A stretch of DNA of 64,000 bases from Rhodobium gokarnense (GCF_025961475.1 NZ_JAOQNS010000008.1:62001-126000), one strand, 5' to 3'; counted from the first letter of the stretch, positions 27,397 to 35,889 are shown. The notes: a model not told the origin generated them from the sequence alone. Made by a program: numbers and translations.

Positions 27397-27837
27397 AGCG
27401 TCTCCCTAAAGCGTATTCCCCGATAACAGGTTCGGATCGGAACGGGCGCCCAAAATAGGCGGCCAACCCGTTTCAAGCGAGTCCGCAATCGCAAGACATT
27501 TTTCGCCCGCGCCGTCGGACATGGCGCCGGAGGTATCACCGGGCCTTCCCCACGTGCCGGACCGTTCGGCCACAACGGAGGCCGGTTCATCGGAGCGTTT
27601 CTGCTGCTGAGTCGACTGCCGAAGACGTGAACCGGTGGGCGGCGGGTGAGGCTCCGGCACCACGAAAGGCGCGCGCGAGCACTCCGAAAATGCCCCCCTC
27701 GCAACGGACGCAGAACGGCGCCTGTCAGGTCCAAAACCGCTCGAAAAGGCGCCCGTTCAGCCAAATGAATACAATTAATAAATTGTAAACGATATATTCA
27801 AAAAGTCAGAATGGGCTGAAATATAAAGGGAATTCCT
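27397..27837. other. intergenic region between the VHL-like gene and folK
   Basis: No gene is supported in these 441 bases. They must hold the promoter of the minus-strand VHL-like gene. TAAAGCGTATTCCC at 27407-27420 is a member of the window's recurrent repeat family. Positions 27766-27835 are strikingly AT-rich and hold the palindrome described separately. Confidence 0.5.
27770..27787. promoter_or_regulatory. AT-rich palindrome, operator-like
   Basis: TACAATT (27770-27776) and AATTGTA (27781-27787) are perfect inverted arms around AATA. The arms equal those of OhrR/MarR-type operators, but the spacing is wider. The site lies just past the folK stop, so a weak terminator is an alternative. 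The right-hand 11 bases recur at 34469-34479 upstream of the rrf2 gene. Confidence 0.4.
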
Positions 27838-28344
27838 TCACTCCGCGGCACCGGCCGGCTCCAGGCGGTGAATGCCGTCGCCGCCGAGGCGGTGGAGCGC
27901 GTCGCGGACGGAAACGCCGGCAATCATCTTCTCCGGCGCGATGTCGGCAAGCGGGGCGAGCACGAAGGCGCGCTCGAGCATGTGCGGATGGGGGACGGTG
28001 AGCCCGGCCTCGTCGATGGTCTCCTCGCCGAAGAAGAGGACGTCGAGATCGATCACCCGCGGGCCCCAGCGGCTGATGCGCTTGCGGCCGAGGCGGGCCT
28101 CGATGGCAAGGCAAAGGTCGAGCAGGTCGCGCGCCGACAGCGTCGTCTCCACGAGCACGCAGGCATTGACGAACCAGTCCTGGTCGGTGACGCCCCAGGG
28201 GTCCGTCTTGAAGAAGCCGGACCGCGCCGTGACGGTGACGCCGGGCGCGGCGTCCAAGAGCCCGATCGCTCGCGCGATGGTGCCCGCCTTGTCGCCCATA
28301 TTGCTGCCGAGGCCGATGGCCGCTTCCGTCATTGTGACACTCAC
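27838..28344 (-). CDS. folK: 2-amino-4-hydroxy-6-hydroxymethyldihydropteridine pyrophosphokinase
   Basis: This 168-residue enzyme transfers pyrophosphate from ATP to 6-hydroxymethyl-dihydropterin in folate synthesis. Family segments are visible: IGLGSNMGDKAGTI at the N-terminus, FFKTDPWGVTDQDWFVN, and the ATP/metal site GRKRISRWGPRVIDLDVLFFG. It is the third gene of folP-folB-folK. The GTG at 28344 lies immediately after the folB stop and overlaps it in GTGA fashion; ATG 28332 is an alternative start that removes four residues. Confidence 0.95.
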   Translation of the reverse strand: MSVTMTEAAIGLGSNMGDKAGTIARAIGLLDAAPGVTVTARSGFFKTDPWGVTDQDWFVNACVLVETTLSARDLLDLCLAIEARLGRKRISRWGPRVIDLDVLFFGEETIDEAGLTVPHPHMLERAFVLAPLADIAPEKMIAGVSVRDALHRLGGDGIHRLEPAGAAE

Positions 28345-28706
28345 TGCCTCTCGCGAAAGATCTCGACCGCCACGAAATCGAACATCCCGGCGATCGGCGC
28401 CTGGGGCTTGCGCACGGTGATGTCGACGGCGCTCACGGTCTCGAACCGCTCCAGGATGCGCGCGGCAACCGTTTCGGCCAGCGCTTCCAGCAGATGATAA
28501 CGGGCGCCGGTGGCGACGTCTTCGACGGTCCGGAACAGGCTCTCGTAGCAGAGGGCCTTTGCATAGTCGTCGCTCGCGCCCGCCTCCCGCGTATCGGTCA
28601 CGCAGGCGACGTCGAATTCGAACCGCTGGCCGAGCCGCGCCTCTTCCGCGTGCACGCCGTGGAAGGCGTGCACGACGATATTCTTCAGAACAATGCGGTC
28701 AGCCAT
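28341..28706 (-). CDS. folB: dihydroneopterin aldolase
   Basis: This 121-residue enzyme converts dihydroneopterin to 6-hydroxymethyl-dihydropterin and glycolaldehyde. The opening IVLKNIVVHAFHGVHAEEARLGQRFEFDV, the central YHLLEALAETVAARIL and the late VRKPQAPI are standard for FolB. Start 28706 (MADRIVLK) overlaps the folP end by 8 bases and has GGGGAA a few bases upstream; 28718 is a possible longer start. It forms one transcription unit with folP and folK. Confidence 0.94.
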   Translation of the reverse strand: MADRIVLKNIVVHAFHGVHAEEARLGQRFEFDVACVTDTREAGASDDYAKALCYESLFRTVEDVATGARYHLLEALAETVAARILERFETVSAVDITVRKPQAPIAGMFDFVAVEIFRERQ

Positions 28707-29553
28707 TCGGTTCCCCAATTGCCGGCCCCGTTGCGGGTCTCGTCACCAGGTCGGCAAAGCGGCAGGCCTCCACATGCTCCCTGACGTCGTGGACGCGGAC
28801 GATATCCGCCCCCTTGGCGACCGCCAGCACATTGCTGGCGAGGGTGGCGTTGAGACGCCGGTCGACGGGAAGGCCGAGAAACTTGCCGAACATGGATTTG
28901 CGCGACGTGCCAACGAGGATCGGTAAACCGAAGCGTTTCAGGTCGTCGAGATGCGACAGGACCTGAACGTTCTGCGCCGCCGTCTTGCCGAAGCCGATGC
29001 CCGGATCGAGCACGATGCGCGAGCGGTCGATGCCAGCAATGGTGGCGATCGCCAGCGTATGGTCGAAGAACGCCATCAGCTCGGAAAAGATATCGACGGT
29101 CTCGTCGATTTCCGCGCGATTGTGCATGGCAACGAGTGTCGCGTCCGCATCGGCGACGACGCCGGCCATGTCGGGATCGCGCTGCAGGCCCCAGACGTCG
29201 TTGACGATGGCGGCTCCGGCCGCAAGCGCCCGGCGCGCCACCTCGGCCTTGTAGGTATCGACCGAAATCGGCACGGAGATCGCCTTTGCAAGCGCCTCGA
29301 TCACCGGAATGACCCGCGCGGCCTCCTCCTCCAGCGACACCTCCTCAGAGCCCGGCCGGGTCGATTCCCCGCCGATATCGATGATGTCGGCGCCGTCCTC
29401 GACCATCGCCAGCGCATGGGCATGGGCCGCGCCGTGGTCGTCATAGCGGCCGCCGTCGGAGAACGAATCGGGCGTCACGTTGAGGATGCCCATGACGAGC
29501 GTGCGCGTGCCGACGGCAAAGCGCTCTCCGCCGATGTCGAGGAAATTTGCCAT
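28699..29553 (-). CDS. folP: dihydropteroate synthase
   Basis: This 284-residue TIM-barrel enzyme joins 6-hydroxymethyl-dihydropterin pyrophosphate to p-aminobenzoate and is the sulfonamide target. Diagnostic segments are MGILNVTPDSFSDGGRY (about 21-37), DIGGESTRPGSEEV, NDVWGLQRDPDMAG, LDPGIGFGKTAAQN and GTSRKSMFGKFLG. It is the first gene of the folate trio, separated by 115 bases from the upstream trmD. No resistance-type insertion is apparent by reading. Confidence 0.96.
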   Translation of the reverse strand: MANFLDIGGERFAVGTRTLVMGILNVTPDSFSDGGRYDDHGAAHAHALAMVEDGADIIDIGGESTRPGSEEVSLEEEAARVIPVIEALAKAISVPISVDTYKAEVARRALAAGAAIVNDVWGLQRDPDMAGVVADADATLVAMHNRAEIDETVDIFSELMAFFDHTLAIATIAGIDRSRIVLDPGIGFGKTAAQNVQVLSHLDDLKRFGLPILVGTSRKSMFGKFLGLPVDRRLNATLASNVLAVAKGADIVRVHDVREHVEACRFADLVTRPATGPAIGEPNG

Positions 29554-29668
29554 GTCGGGCGGAAACTCCGGATTGGCGGCCGCGAAAAGAGGATCGACCT
29601 GGGGGAGCGGCCAAGGCGGGAGCGATAGGCCGGGGGCGGGAGCCTGTCAAGGAAGGCCCGGCGCGCGG

Positions 29669-30373
29669 TCAGTCGCCGTCCCGGCCCCTGTGCCGCGCCC
29701 AGAGGTCCGGCCGGCGCTCCCTTGTCAGCCGTTCGGCCTCGTCGCGCCGCCAGGCCTCGATGCGGCCGTGGTGCCCGGAGGACAGCACCTCCGGGATCGT
29801 CCGCCCCTCCCATTCGGCCGGCCGCGTGTAGTGGGGATATTCCAGGAGCCCGGTCTCGAAACTCTCCTCCGTGCCCGACGCCTCGGCGCCCATGACCCCG
29901 GGCAGCAGCCGCACCACGGCATCGAGCACCACCATCGCCGCCACCTCGCCGCCGGACAGCACATAGTCGCCGACGGAAAGCTCGGTGAGGCCGCGCGCCT
30001 CGATCACCCGCTCGTCGACGCCCTCGAAGCGGCCGCAGACGAGGACGGCACCGGGTCCACTGCTGAGATCGCGCACCAGGCCCTGCGTCAACGGCCGGCC
30101 GCGCGGGCTCATGAGGAATTTCGGGCGCGGGTCGCCCTCAGGTGCAACGGCATCGATCGCCCGGGCGAGCACGTCGGCGCGCATGACCATGCCCGGCCCG
30201 CCGCCGGCCGGCGTGTCGTCGACCGAACGGTGCTTGTCGAGGGCGTGGTCGCGGATCTGCTCCGTCATCAGCGACCAGGTCCCGGCCTCCAGCGCGCGCC
30301 CGGCGAGCGAGACGCCGAGCGGGCCCGGAAACATCTCCGGATAAAGGGTGAGGACGGTGGCGTTCCAGGTCAT
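29669..30373 (-). CDS. trmD: tRNA (guanine-N1)-methyltransferase
   Basis: This 234-residue SPOUT-class enzyme methylates G37 of tRNAs with S-adenosylmethionine, preventing +1 frameshifting. The knot-forming SAM site [17 protein letters not shown] and the segments [19 protein letters not shown] and [14 protein letters not shown] are all present. It follows an inserted GNAT gene after rimM. The usual next gene, rplS, is absent; folate genes follow instead. Confidence 0.96.
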   Translation of the reverse strand: MTWNATVLTLYPEMFPGPLGVSLAGRALEAGTWSLMTEQIRDHALDKHRSVDDTPAGGGPGMVMRADVLARAIDAVAPEGDPRPKFLMSPRGRPLTQGLVRDLSSGPGAVLVCGRFEGVDERVIEARGLTELSVGDYVLSGGEVAAMVVLDAVVRLLPGVMGAEASGTEESFETGLLEYPHYTRPAEWEGRTIPEVLSSGHHGRIEAWRRDEAERLTRERRPDLWARHRGRDGD

Positions 30374-30386
30374 CGCGGAAAGGCCG

Positions 30387-30845
30387 TCATCTGAGCCACA
30401 GCTTCATGCCGATATGGCTGGGGGCAAAGCCGAGCCGCTCGTAGAACCGCGCGGCATCTTCCCGGCGCCGGTCGGTGGTGAGCTGGACGAGGGCACAGTT
30501 TTTCGCCCGCGCCCTTGAGATCGCCTCCTCGACGAGCTTCTGGCCGACGCCGCCGCCCCGCGCATGCTTGGCGACCCGCACCGCCTCGATATGGGCGCGC
30601 GTGCCGCCCTCATAGGTGAGGCCCGGAATGAAGGTGAGCTGCAGGCAGCCGATGACCGTGCCGTCCCGCTCGGCAACGAGGATGTCGTTGTTCGGGTCGG
30701 CCGATATCGCCTCGAAGGCGGCCCGGATCGCCGGAGTGTCCGGATCGCCCGCGCCTTCGCGGGAAGCGGCGAGGGAATCGGCGGCGATCATGGCAATGAG
30801 CACGGGGAGATCCGCCGCAACGGCGCTGCGGAAGCAGACGGTCAT
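30387..30845 (-). CDS. GNAT-family N-acetyltransferase
   Basis: This 152-residue acetyltransferase has the acetyl-CoA loop in [17 protein letters not shown] (Q/R-x-x-G-x-G/A type) and the late [15 protein letters not shown] motif common to GNAT enzymes. Its start overlaps the rimM stop (ATGA), and trmD follows after 13 bases, so it is translated with the ribosome-maturation genes. Its substrate is unknown. Placement suggests a ribosomal or small-molecule target, but this is only inference. Confidence 0.88.
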   Translation of the reverse strand: MTVCFRSAVAADLPVLIAMIAADSLAASREGAGDPDTPAIRAAFEAISADPNNDILVAERDGTVIGCLQLTFIPGLTYEGGTRAHIEAVRVAKHARGGGVGQKLVEEAISRARAKNCALVQLTTDRRREDAARFYERLGFAPSHIGMKLWLR

Positions 30846-31402
30846 GACCCCGCGCCCGGCGACCGCTCCGCCGCGTCTTCGTCCTTGTCCGTGCCGTCAT
30901 CGAAGAGGCCCGGCGGCGGCGCGACGACGATGCGCCCGGCGGCGATATCCACCTCCGGCACGGCTTCCAGCGTGAACGGCAGATAGGCGCTCGGCCGGTC
31001 CGCCGGCTTGATCTCCAGGAGATCGCCGGCGCCGAAGTCGTGGACCGCGATGACCTTGCCGAACGGCATGCCGTCGACATCGACCGCGTCGAGCCCGATC
31101 AGGTCGGCGTGGAAGAACTCGTCCTCCTCCGGCGCGCCGAGCTGGTCGCGGGAGACGAACAGCTCCGTGCCGTTCAGCGCTTCCGCCGCGTTGCGGTCCT
31201 TGACGCCGTTGAGCCGGACGATCAGCACGCCCTTGGAGGCGCGCCAGTCGATGATCTCGAATTCCCGCCCGTTGCCAGCCGAAAGCGCGCCGTAGTCGGC
31301 GATCGCCTCGGGCGGCTCGGTGAAGGATTTCAGGCGCACCTCGCCCCTGATGCCGTGGGCGGCACCGATCTGTCCCAGAAGGATGCGGTCCGGGTCGGCC
31401 AT
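30842..31402 (-). CDS. rimM: ribosome maturation factor RimM
   Basis: This 186-residue protein aids 30S head assembly by binding S19. The N-terminal beta-barrel (ILLGQIGAAHGIRGEVRLKSFTEPP) and the C-terminal PRC-barrel (DLIGLDAVDVDGMPFGKVIAVHDFGAGDLLEI) are both clear, with LPFTLEAVPEVDIAAGRIVV completing the second. An Asp/Glu-rich tail of about 30 residues follows. It lies between rpsP and the inserted GNAT gene. Confidence 0.95.
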   Translation of the reverse strand: MADPDRILLGQIGAAHGIRGEVRLKSFTEPPEAIADYGALSAGNGREFEIIDWRASKGVLIVRLNGVKDRNAAEALNGTELFVSRDQLGAPEEDEFFHADLIGLDAVDVDGMPFGKVIAVHDFGAGDLLEIKPADRPSAYLPFTLEAVPEVDIAAGRIVVAPPPGLFDDGTDKDEDAAERSPGAGS

Positions 31403-31412
31403 GGATCACCGC

Positions 31413-31483
31413 TTGAGCGTATTCCCGAACCGAAGGTCCGCGTCAGCGAAACGTGGAGACCGGTTTTCGGAAAAGAATACGCG
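31413..31483. repeat. AGCGTATTC-type palindromic repeat
   Basis: TTGAGCGTATTCCCGAA at the left and TTTTCGGAAAAGAATACGCG at the right form an imperfect inverted repeat around 30 bases. It resembles the dispersed palindromes common between genes of Rhizobiales. Related pieces occur at 27407, 54527 and 58805. Confidence 0.7.
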
Positions 31484-31496
31484 TCAAAATAAAAAG

Positions 31497-31540
31497 CTAG
31501 AGCGTTTCGGGCGATTCCGTAATCGCGTGAAACGCTCTAG
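31497..31540. terminator. long perfect hairpin between rpsP and rimM
   Basis: CTAGAGCGTTTC (31497-31508) pairs with GAAACGCTCTAG (31529-31540), and an inner pair GCGATT/AATCGC (31511-31516, 31521-31526) extends the stem. No T-run follows on the minus strand. It sits 17 bases after the rpsP stop and could attenuate read-through to rimM or protect the rpsP message. It is built from the same CTAGAGCGT unit as other repeats here. Confidence 0.55.
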
Positions 31541-31556
31541 GCGGCGAGGCGCGGTG

Positions 31557-31967
31557 TTACTCCGCGCTCGCCTCTTCGGCCGGGGCTTCTTCGGCAGGAG
31601 CGGCAGCGGCTTCAGCGGCCTTGGCGGCGGCTTCTTCCTCGGCCTGCTTGGCGGCGTCGATACGCTCCTGCGCCTTCTTGCCCGGCAGCGCCTTCTTCGG
31701 ATTGTTGCGCGGCTTGCGGGTCAGGATGCCGGCCTCGTCGAGGAAGCGCAGCACGCGGTCGGTCGGCTTGGCGCCGTTGTCGAGCCAGTGGCGGACGCGG
31801 TCCTCGTTGAGGGTCACGCGCTGGCCGTCCTTCGGCAGCATCGGGTCGAACGTGCCGATGCGCTCGATGAAGCGGCCGTCGCGCGGCGAGCGCACGTCGG
31901 CAACGACGATCCGGTAGAACGGGCGCTTCTTGGCACCGCCGCGGGCAAGACGAATTTTAAGGGCCAT
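31557..31967 (-). CDS. rpsP: 30S ribosomal protein S16 with Ala/Glu-rich tail
   Basis: This 136-residue protein starts with the standard [24 protein letters not shown] and continues through [13 protein letters not shown] and the [20 protein letters not shown] helix. About 45 extra residues at the C-terminus are almost entirely Ala, Glu and Lys, as in several alphaproteobacteria. S16 is an early 30S assembly protein. It follows a GNAT gene and ffh on the same strand and precedes rimM. Confidence 0.96.
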   Translation of the reverse strand: MALKIRLARGGAKKRPFYRIVVADVRSPRDGRFIERIGTFDPMLPKDGQRVTLNEDRVRHWLDNGAKPTDRVLRFLDEAGILTRKPRNNPKKALPGKKAQERIDAAKQAEEEAAAKAAEAAAAPAEEAPAEEASAE

Positions 31968-32007
31968 TCAGGGTCTCCTGGTTTCGATGTCAGTAGTTGA
32001 TCGGGTG

Positions 32008-32529
32008 TTACGATTGTCCGGACTGTTCCGGGGCGGGATGCCGGTAGAGCGTGGCGACATTCCCGAGGATGATGATGTTGCGTTCAGGGTGCGCGCCGAG
32101 CCGGGCAGCGACGCGCCGCGAGGGGCCGTTTTCGTCGGCAATGCAGCTTGCCGCGGTCGTCCAGCCGAGGACGCCATAGGCGTATTCGCGGACCCGAAGC
32201 GCAGCCTCGGTGATCAGGCCGCGGCCCTGGAACTCCTTCATCAGGCCCCAGCCGATCTCCGGCTCCGGCCAGCCGTCCGGATACCAGAGGCCGCAATAGC
32301 CGGCGAAGCGGCCGGTGGCCTTGTCTTCCAGCGCCCAAAGGCCGTAGCCGCGCAGCGTCCAGTGGCCGACATAGCTGGCGATCCGCCGCCACACGGCTTC
32401 CCGGTTGCTCGGACCGCCGATGAAGCGCGATGCAGCAGGATCGGCATAGAAGGCGGCGAAGGGCGCAAGGTCCTCGTTCCGCCACTGCCGGAAGCGCAGC
32501 CGCTCGGTGGAAAGCTCCGGGATCGTCAC
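32008..32529 (-). CDS. GNAT acetyltransferase (RimJ/RimL type)
   Basis: This 173-residue protein has the RimJ/RimL pattern: TERLRFRQWRNEDLAPFAAFYADP at the N-terminus, GYCGLWYPDGWPEPEIGWGLMKEFQGRGLITEA with the acetyl-CoA loop QGRGL, and a late SRRVAARLGAHPER. It starts with GTG at 32529, overlapping the ffh stop in GTGA form; no in-frame ATG exists before the core. Such enzymes acetylate ribosomal N-termini or small molecules; the target here is unknown. Confidence 0.88.
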   Translation of the reverse strand: MTIPELSTERLRFRQWRNEDLAPFAAFYADPAASRFIGGPSNREAVWRRIASYVGHWTLRGYGLWALEDKATGRFAGYCGLWYPDGWPEPEIGWGLMKEFQGRGLITEAALRVREYAYGVLGWTTAASCIADENGPSRRVAARLGAHPERNIIILGNVATLYRHPAPEQSGQS

Positions 32530-34058
32530 TTCTTCTTGCCCTTGCCGCCGGGAAGGCCCGGGAAACCGCCCATGCCGGGCAGCTTGCCGCCGGGAAGGCC
32601 TGGAAAGCCGCCGGGCAGTCCGCCCATGCCGCCGGGGAGGCCGCCGCCGAGGCCACCGGGAGGAAGGCCGGGCATGCCGCCGCCCTTGGCCATCTCTTCC
32701 AGAGCGGCCGGGTCGACCTGCGGGGCCTTGCCGCCCATCATGCCGCCGAGAAGGCCCTTGCCCTTGCCCATCTTCTTCATCATGTCCGCCATCTGGCGGT
32801 GCATCTTGAGGAGCTTGTTGACGTCCTGGACCTCGGTGCCGGAGCCGGCGGCGATGCGCCGCTTGCGGCTGGCATTGAGCAGCTTCGGCGCCCGCTTTTC
32901 CTTCACCGTCATGGAATTGATGATCGCCATCTGCCGCTTGACGATGGTGTCGTCGAGATTGGCCGCATCGAGCTGCTTCTTGATCTTGCCGATGCCGGGC
33001 ATCAGGCCGAGCATGCCGGACATGCCGCCGATCTTCTGCATGTGGCCGAGCTGGTCGGCGAGGTCCTCCAGATCGAAGGCCCCCTTCTGCAGCTTCTTGG
33101 CCATCTTGGCGGCTTTTTCCGCATCGATGGCCTCCGACGCCTTTTCGACGAGCGAGACGATGTCGCCCATGCCGAGGATACGGTCGGCGATGCGCGAGGG
33201 ATGGAATTCCTCCAGCGCGTCGGCCTTTTCGCCGGTGCCGATGAGCTTGATCGGCTTGCCGGTGACGGCGCGCATGGACAGCGCCGCGCCGCCGCGGCCG
33301 TCGCCGTCCATTCGGGTGAGGCAGATGCCGGTAATGCCGACCCGCTCGTCGAAGCTCTTGGCGAGGTTGACGGCGTCCTGGCCGGTCAGCGCATCGGCGA
33401 CGAGCAGCGTCTCGTGCGGCTGGGCGACGTCGCGGATCTCCGCCATCTCCATCATCAGCGGCTCGTCGATATGGGTGCGGCCGGCGGTATCGAGGATGAC
33501 GACGTCGTAGCCGGAGAGCCGGCCGGCGGTCATCGCCCGTTTGGCGATCTGCGGCGGCGTCTCGCCGGCAACGATCGGCAGGGTGTCGATGCCGTACTGC
33601 TCGCCGAGCACCTTCAGCTGCTCCTGGGCGGCCGGGCGGCGCGTATCGAGCGAGGCCATCAGCACCTTGCGCTTCTCGCGCCTGGTGAGCCTGAGGGCAA
33701 TCTTCGACGTGGTCGTCGTCTTGCCCGAGCCCTGCAGGCCGACCATCATGATCGGCACCGGGCTCGGCGCGTTGAGGTCGATCGGCTTGCCCTCGGCACC
33801 GAGCGTCTCGATCATCACGTCGTGGACGATCTTGATGACCATCTGGCCCGGCGTCACCGACTTGACAACCTCCGCGCCGACGGCGCGCTCGCGCACCTTG
33901 TCGGTGAAGGACCGCACCACCTCCAGCGCCACGTCGGCCTCGATCAGCGCGCGCCGCACCTCGCGCAGCGCCTCGCCGACGTCCTTTTCCGAAAGCGCGC
34001 CGCGCCGCGTCAGCTTGTCGAAAATATCGCCGAGGCGATCTGACAGATTGTCGAACAT
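32526..34058 (-). CDS. ffh: signal recognition particle protein Ffh
   Basis: This 510-residue SRP54-type GTPase has the N domain (about 1-85), the G domain with P-loop GLQGSGKTT, DTRRPAAQEQLK, DTAGR and the TGTGEK segment, and a Met-rich M domain (about 300-440) that binds 4.5S RNA and signal peptides. The C-terminus is an unusual run of about 60 Gly/Pro/Met/Leu-rich residues with repeated GGLPGG-type units. I place the start at 34058 (MFDNLSDRLG). It heads a co-directional block with a GNAT gene, rpsP and rimM. Confidence 0.96.
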   Translation of the reverse strand: MFDNLSDRLGDIFDKLTRRGALSEKDVGEALREVRRALIEADVALEVVRSFTDKVRERAVGAEVVKSVTPGQMVIKIVHDVMIETLGAEGKPIDLNAPSPVPIMMVGLQGSGKTTTTSKIALRLTRREKRKVLMASLDTRRPAAQEQLKVLGEQYGIDTLPIVAGETPPQIAKRAMTAGRLSGYDVVILDTAGRTHIDEPLMMEMAEIRDVAQPHETLLVADALTGQDAVNLAKSFDERVGITGICLTRMDGDGRGGAALSMRAVTGKPIKLIGTGEKADALEEFHPSRIADRILGMGDIVSLVEKASEAIDAEKAAKMAKKLQKGAFDLEDLADQLGHMQKIGGMSGMLGLMPGIGKIKKQLDAANLDDTIVKRQMAIINSMTVKEKRAPKLLNASRKRRIAAGSGTEVQDVNKLLKMHRQMADMMKKMGKGKGLLGGMMGGKAPQVDPAALEEMAKGGGMPGLPPGGLGGGLPGGMGGLPGGFPGLPGGKLPGMGGFPGLPGGKGKKK

Positions 34059-34657
34059 GAGCTCTCGCTTCGTTCTGTCTTTTGTCAGCCGCGCGGGGCC
34101 GAGAGGCCCTGACAAGCGCGGCAATGAAACCATCCATCGGCCGAACGCAAAACGCACCCGCGGGCGCAACGCGCTGGCGGGTGTTGGCCTCCGGGGTCTC
34201 TTTATACCTTTGCGGGCCCCGGTCGGCTCAAGTCGTCGGCAGATGTCGAAAACCGGCGTGGAATTTATGGAGTTGCGGCCGCCGCGTCAAGCAATTCCCG
34301 AAAACCCGCGCAACGGCCGCATCCCGGCACCCTTGCCCCCGATCCGCGAACGGGCGTCCGGCAATGGCTCGCTTTGCCGGAAATCCGGCGGGCGCACCCC
34401 CGGAAAACCCCCAAGGGGAAAAATGCAAGGCCTGCAACCCGCGTCATCACGTCCCTTCGACGCTGATGAATAAATTGTATAGAACTATGGACCATGCGGG
34501 AAAATGCGTCCAAACTCCACTTTTGATTTGCCGCGTTTTAGGCGCACTCACACAGAGGCACCGGTGGCGCACACGAGCCTTTTATTGTTACAGTCGTAAC
34601 CGGACTGAACTCCCACCGCTCCCCGCCCGTCGGAGCGGCAACAGGCAAGCAACGCAC
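34059..34657. other. intergenic region between ffh and rrf2
   Basis: No gene is supported in these 599 bases, though short Arg/Pro-rich frames are open. The left part is GC-rich; the right part from about 34460 is AT-richer and probably holds the rrf2 promoter. AATAAATTGTA at 34469-34479 repeats part of the palindrome at 27770-27787. GTTAC (34587-34591) and GTAAC (34596-34600) form a small inverted repeat 58 bases before the rrf2 start, a possible autoregulatory site. Confidence 0.45.
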
Positions 34658-35149
34658 ATGCGACTCACCCAGCAAACCGACATCGCCCTTCGCATCCTGA
34701 TGTATCTCGCCATCAACCGGGACGAGAAAACCATCATCGACGATGTCGTCGTCAAGTGCCTCTGCCCGCGGCCGCAGGCCGTGAAGGCGATCCAGTCGCT
34801 GCGCAACGGCGCCTACATCACCTCGCGCAAGGGCCGCAACGGCGGCATCGCGCTGGCCCGCGACCCGTCGGAAATTTCCGTCGGAGAGATCGTGCGCACC
34901 ATCGAGACGGACATCATCATGGCCGAATGCCAGACCCAGCATCCGGCCCATTGCAACATCGTCGAGACCTGCCTGTTGAAGAACGCCTTCGACGGCGCCA
35001 TGGAGCAGTTCATGCACCATCTCGACAACATCTCAATCGCCGACATCACCTCCAATTCCGAGGTCCTGTTCTGCACCGGCGGACCGATGCCGCAGCCGCG
35101 CGACGGCGCGCCGGCCCGTCCGGCCGCGGCGACGATGTTCAAGTACTAG
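34658..35149 (+). CDS. Rrf2-family regulator, probable Fe-S sensor
   Basis: This 163-residue winged-helix regulator opens MRLTQQTDIALRILMYLAIN and has the wing RKGRNGGIALARDP typical of Rrf2/NsrR/RirA. Three Cys lie in the ligand loop (ECQTQHPAHCNIVETC), spaced C-x7-C-x5-C, so a Fe-S cluster is likely. NsrR spacing is usually C-x4-5-C-x5-C, so this is a variant. Such proteins sense nitric oxide, iron or cluster status. No target operon is adjacent. A further Cys is present in the recognition-helix region (KCLCPRPQ). Confidence 0.88.
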   Translation: MRLTQQTDIALRILMYLAINRDEKTIIDDVVVKCLCPRPQAVKAIQSLRNGAYITSRKGRNGGIALARDPSEISVGEIVRTIETDIIMAECQTQHPAHCNIVETCLLKNAFDGAMEQFMHHLDNISIADITSNSEVLFCTGGPMPQPRDGAPARPAAATMFKY

Positions 35150-35202
35150 ACCCCTTTCGAGGTCGAGCGATGGGATAGGGGCGCCGGAGCCCGAAAGGGG
35201 TC
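35149..35202 (+). terminator. hairpin after rrf2
   Basis: GACCCCTTTCG (35149-35159) and CGAAAGGGGTC (35192-35202) are perfect 11-base inverted arms beginning inside the rrf2 stop codon. The loop is 32 bases and no T-run follows, so it is a probable but non-classical transcript end between converging genes. Confidence 0.5.
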
Positions 35203-35214
35203 CGGAGCCGCGTC

Positions 35215-35889
35215 TTACCCGTAGTCCCGCGCGCCGAAAATGGCCGAGCCGACCCGCACATGGGTGGCGCCGAAGCCGACCGCCGTCTCGAAATCCGCCG
35301 ACATGCCCATGGAGAGCCACGGCAGCTCCAGCCCGTCGGCGAGCTTCTGCAACAGCGCGAAATGGGGCGCGGCGACGTCTTCCACCGGCGGGATGCACAT
35401 CAGCCCCTTGAGGGCGAGCCCGTACTCCTCGCGGCAGCGCTTCACGAAATCGGTCGTGTCGTCGGGCAACACCCCGGCCTTCTGGGGCTCCGCGCCGGTG
35501 TTGACCTGGACGAGGAGCGCCGGGGCGCGGCCCTGTTTCTCGATCTCCTCGGAAAGCGCGCGGGCGATCTTCTCCCGGTCGACGGTGTGGATGACGTCGA
35601 AGAGCGCCACGGCGTCCTTCACCTTGTTGGACTGCATCGGCCCGATCAGGTGAAGCTCCACGTCGCGGAACTCATCCTTGAGGAGCGGCCACTTCTTCTG
35701 CGCTTCCTGCACCCGGTTCTCGCCGAACACCCGCTGGCCGGCGGCCAGCACCGGGCGGATGTCGTCGACCTCGAAGGTCTTGGAAACGGCGACCAGCGTG
35801 ACGGCACCCTCGGGCCGGTCGGCATCCTCTTCGGCCCGGGCGATCCGGGTATGGATTTCCGCCAGCCGGCGGACGGCCTCCGCGCTCAT
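35215..35889 (-). CDS. YggS-type pyridoxal phosphate homeostasis protein
   Basis: This 224-residue TIM-barrel protein binds PLP without known catalysis and buffers free PLP and amino-acid pools. The PLP lysine is Lys37 in VAVSKTFEVDD, followed by GENRVQEAQKKW, LHLIGPMQSNK and LSMGMSADFETAVGFGATHVRVGSAIFG, all family hallmarks. Its start overlaps the end of the DUF924 gene (ATGA), so they are co-translated. Confidence 0.95.
   Translation of the reverse strand: MSAEAVRRLAEIHTRIARAEEDADRPEGAVTLVAVSKTFEVDDIRPVLAAGQRVFGENRVQEAQKKWPLLKDEFRDVELHLIGPMQSNKVKDAVALFDVIHTVDREKIARALSEEIEKQGRAPALLVQVNTGAEPQKAGVLPDDTTDFVKRCREEYGLALKGLMCIPPVEDVAAPHFALLQKLADGLELPWLSMGMSADFETAVGFGATHVRVGSAIFGARDYG

Noticed and set aside
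34082-34657. Reading frame upstream of rrf2 as a gene or extended N-terminus
   Set aside because: It is Arg/Pro/Ser-rich with no ribosome site or domain, and ATG 34658 starts the exact Rrf2 N-terminus.
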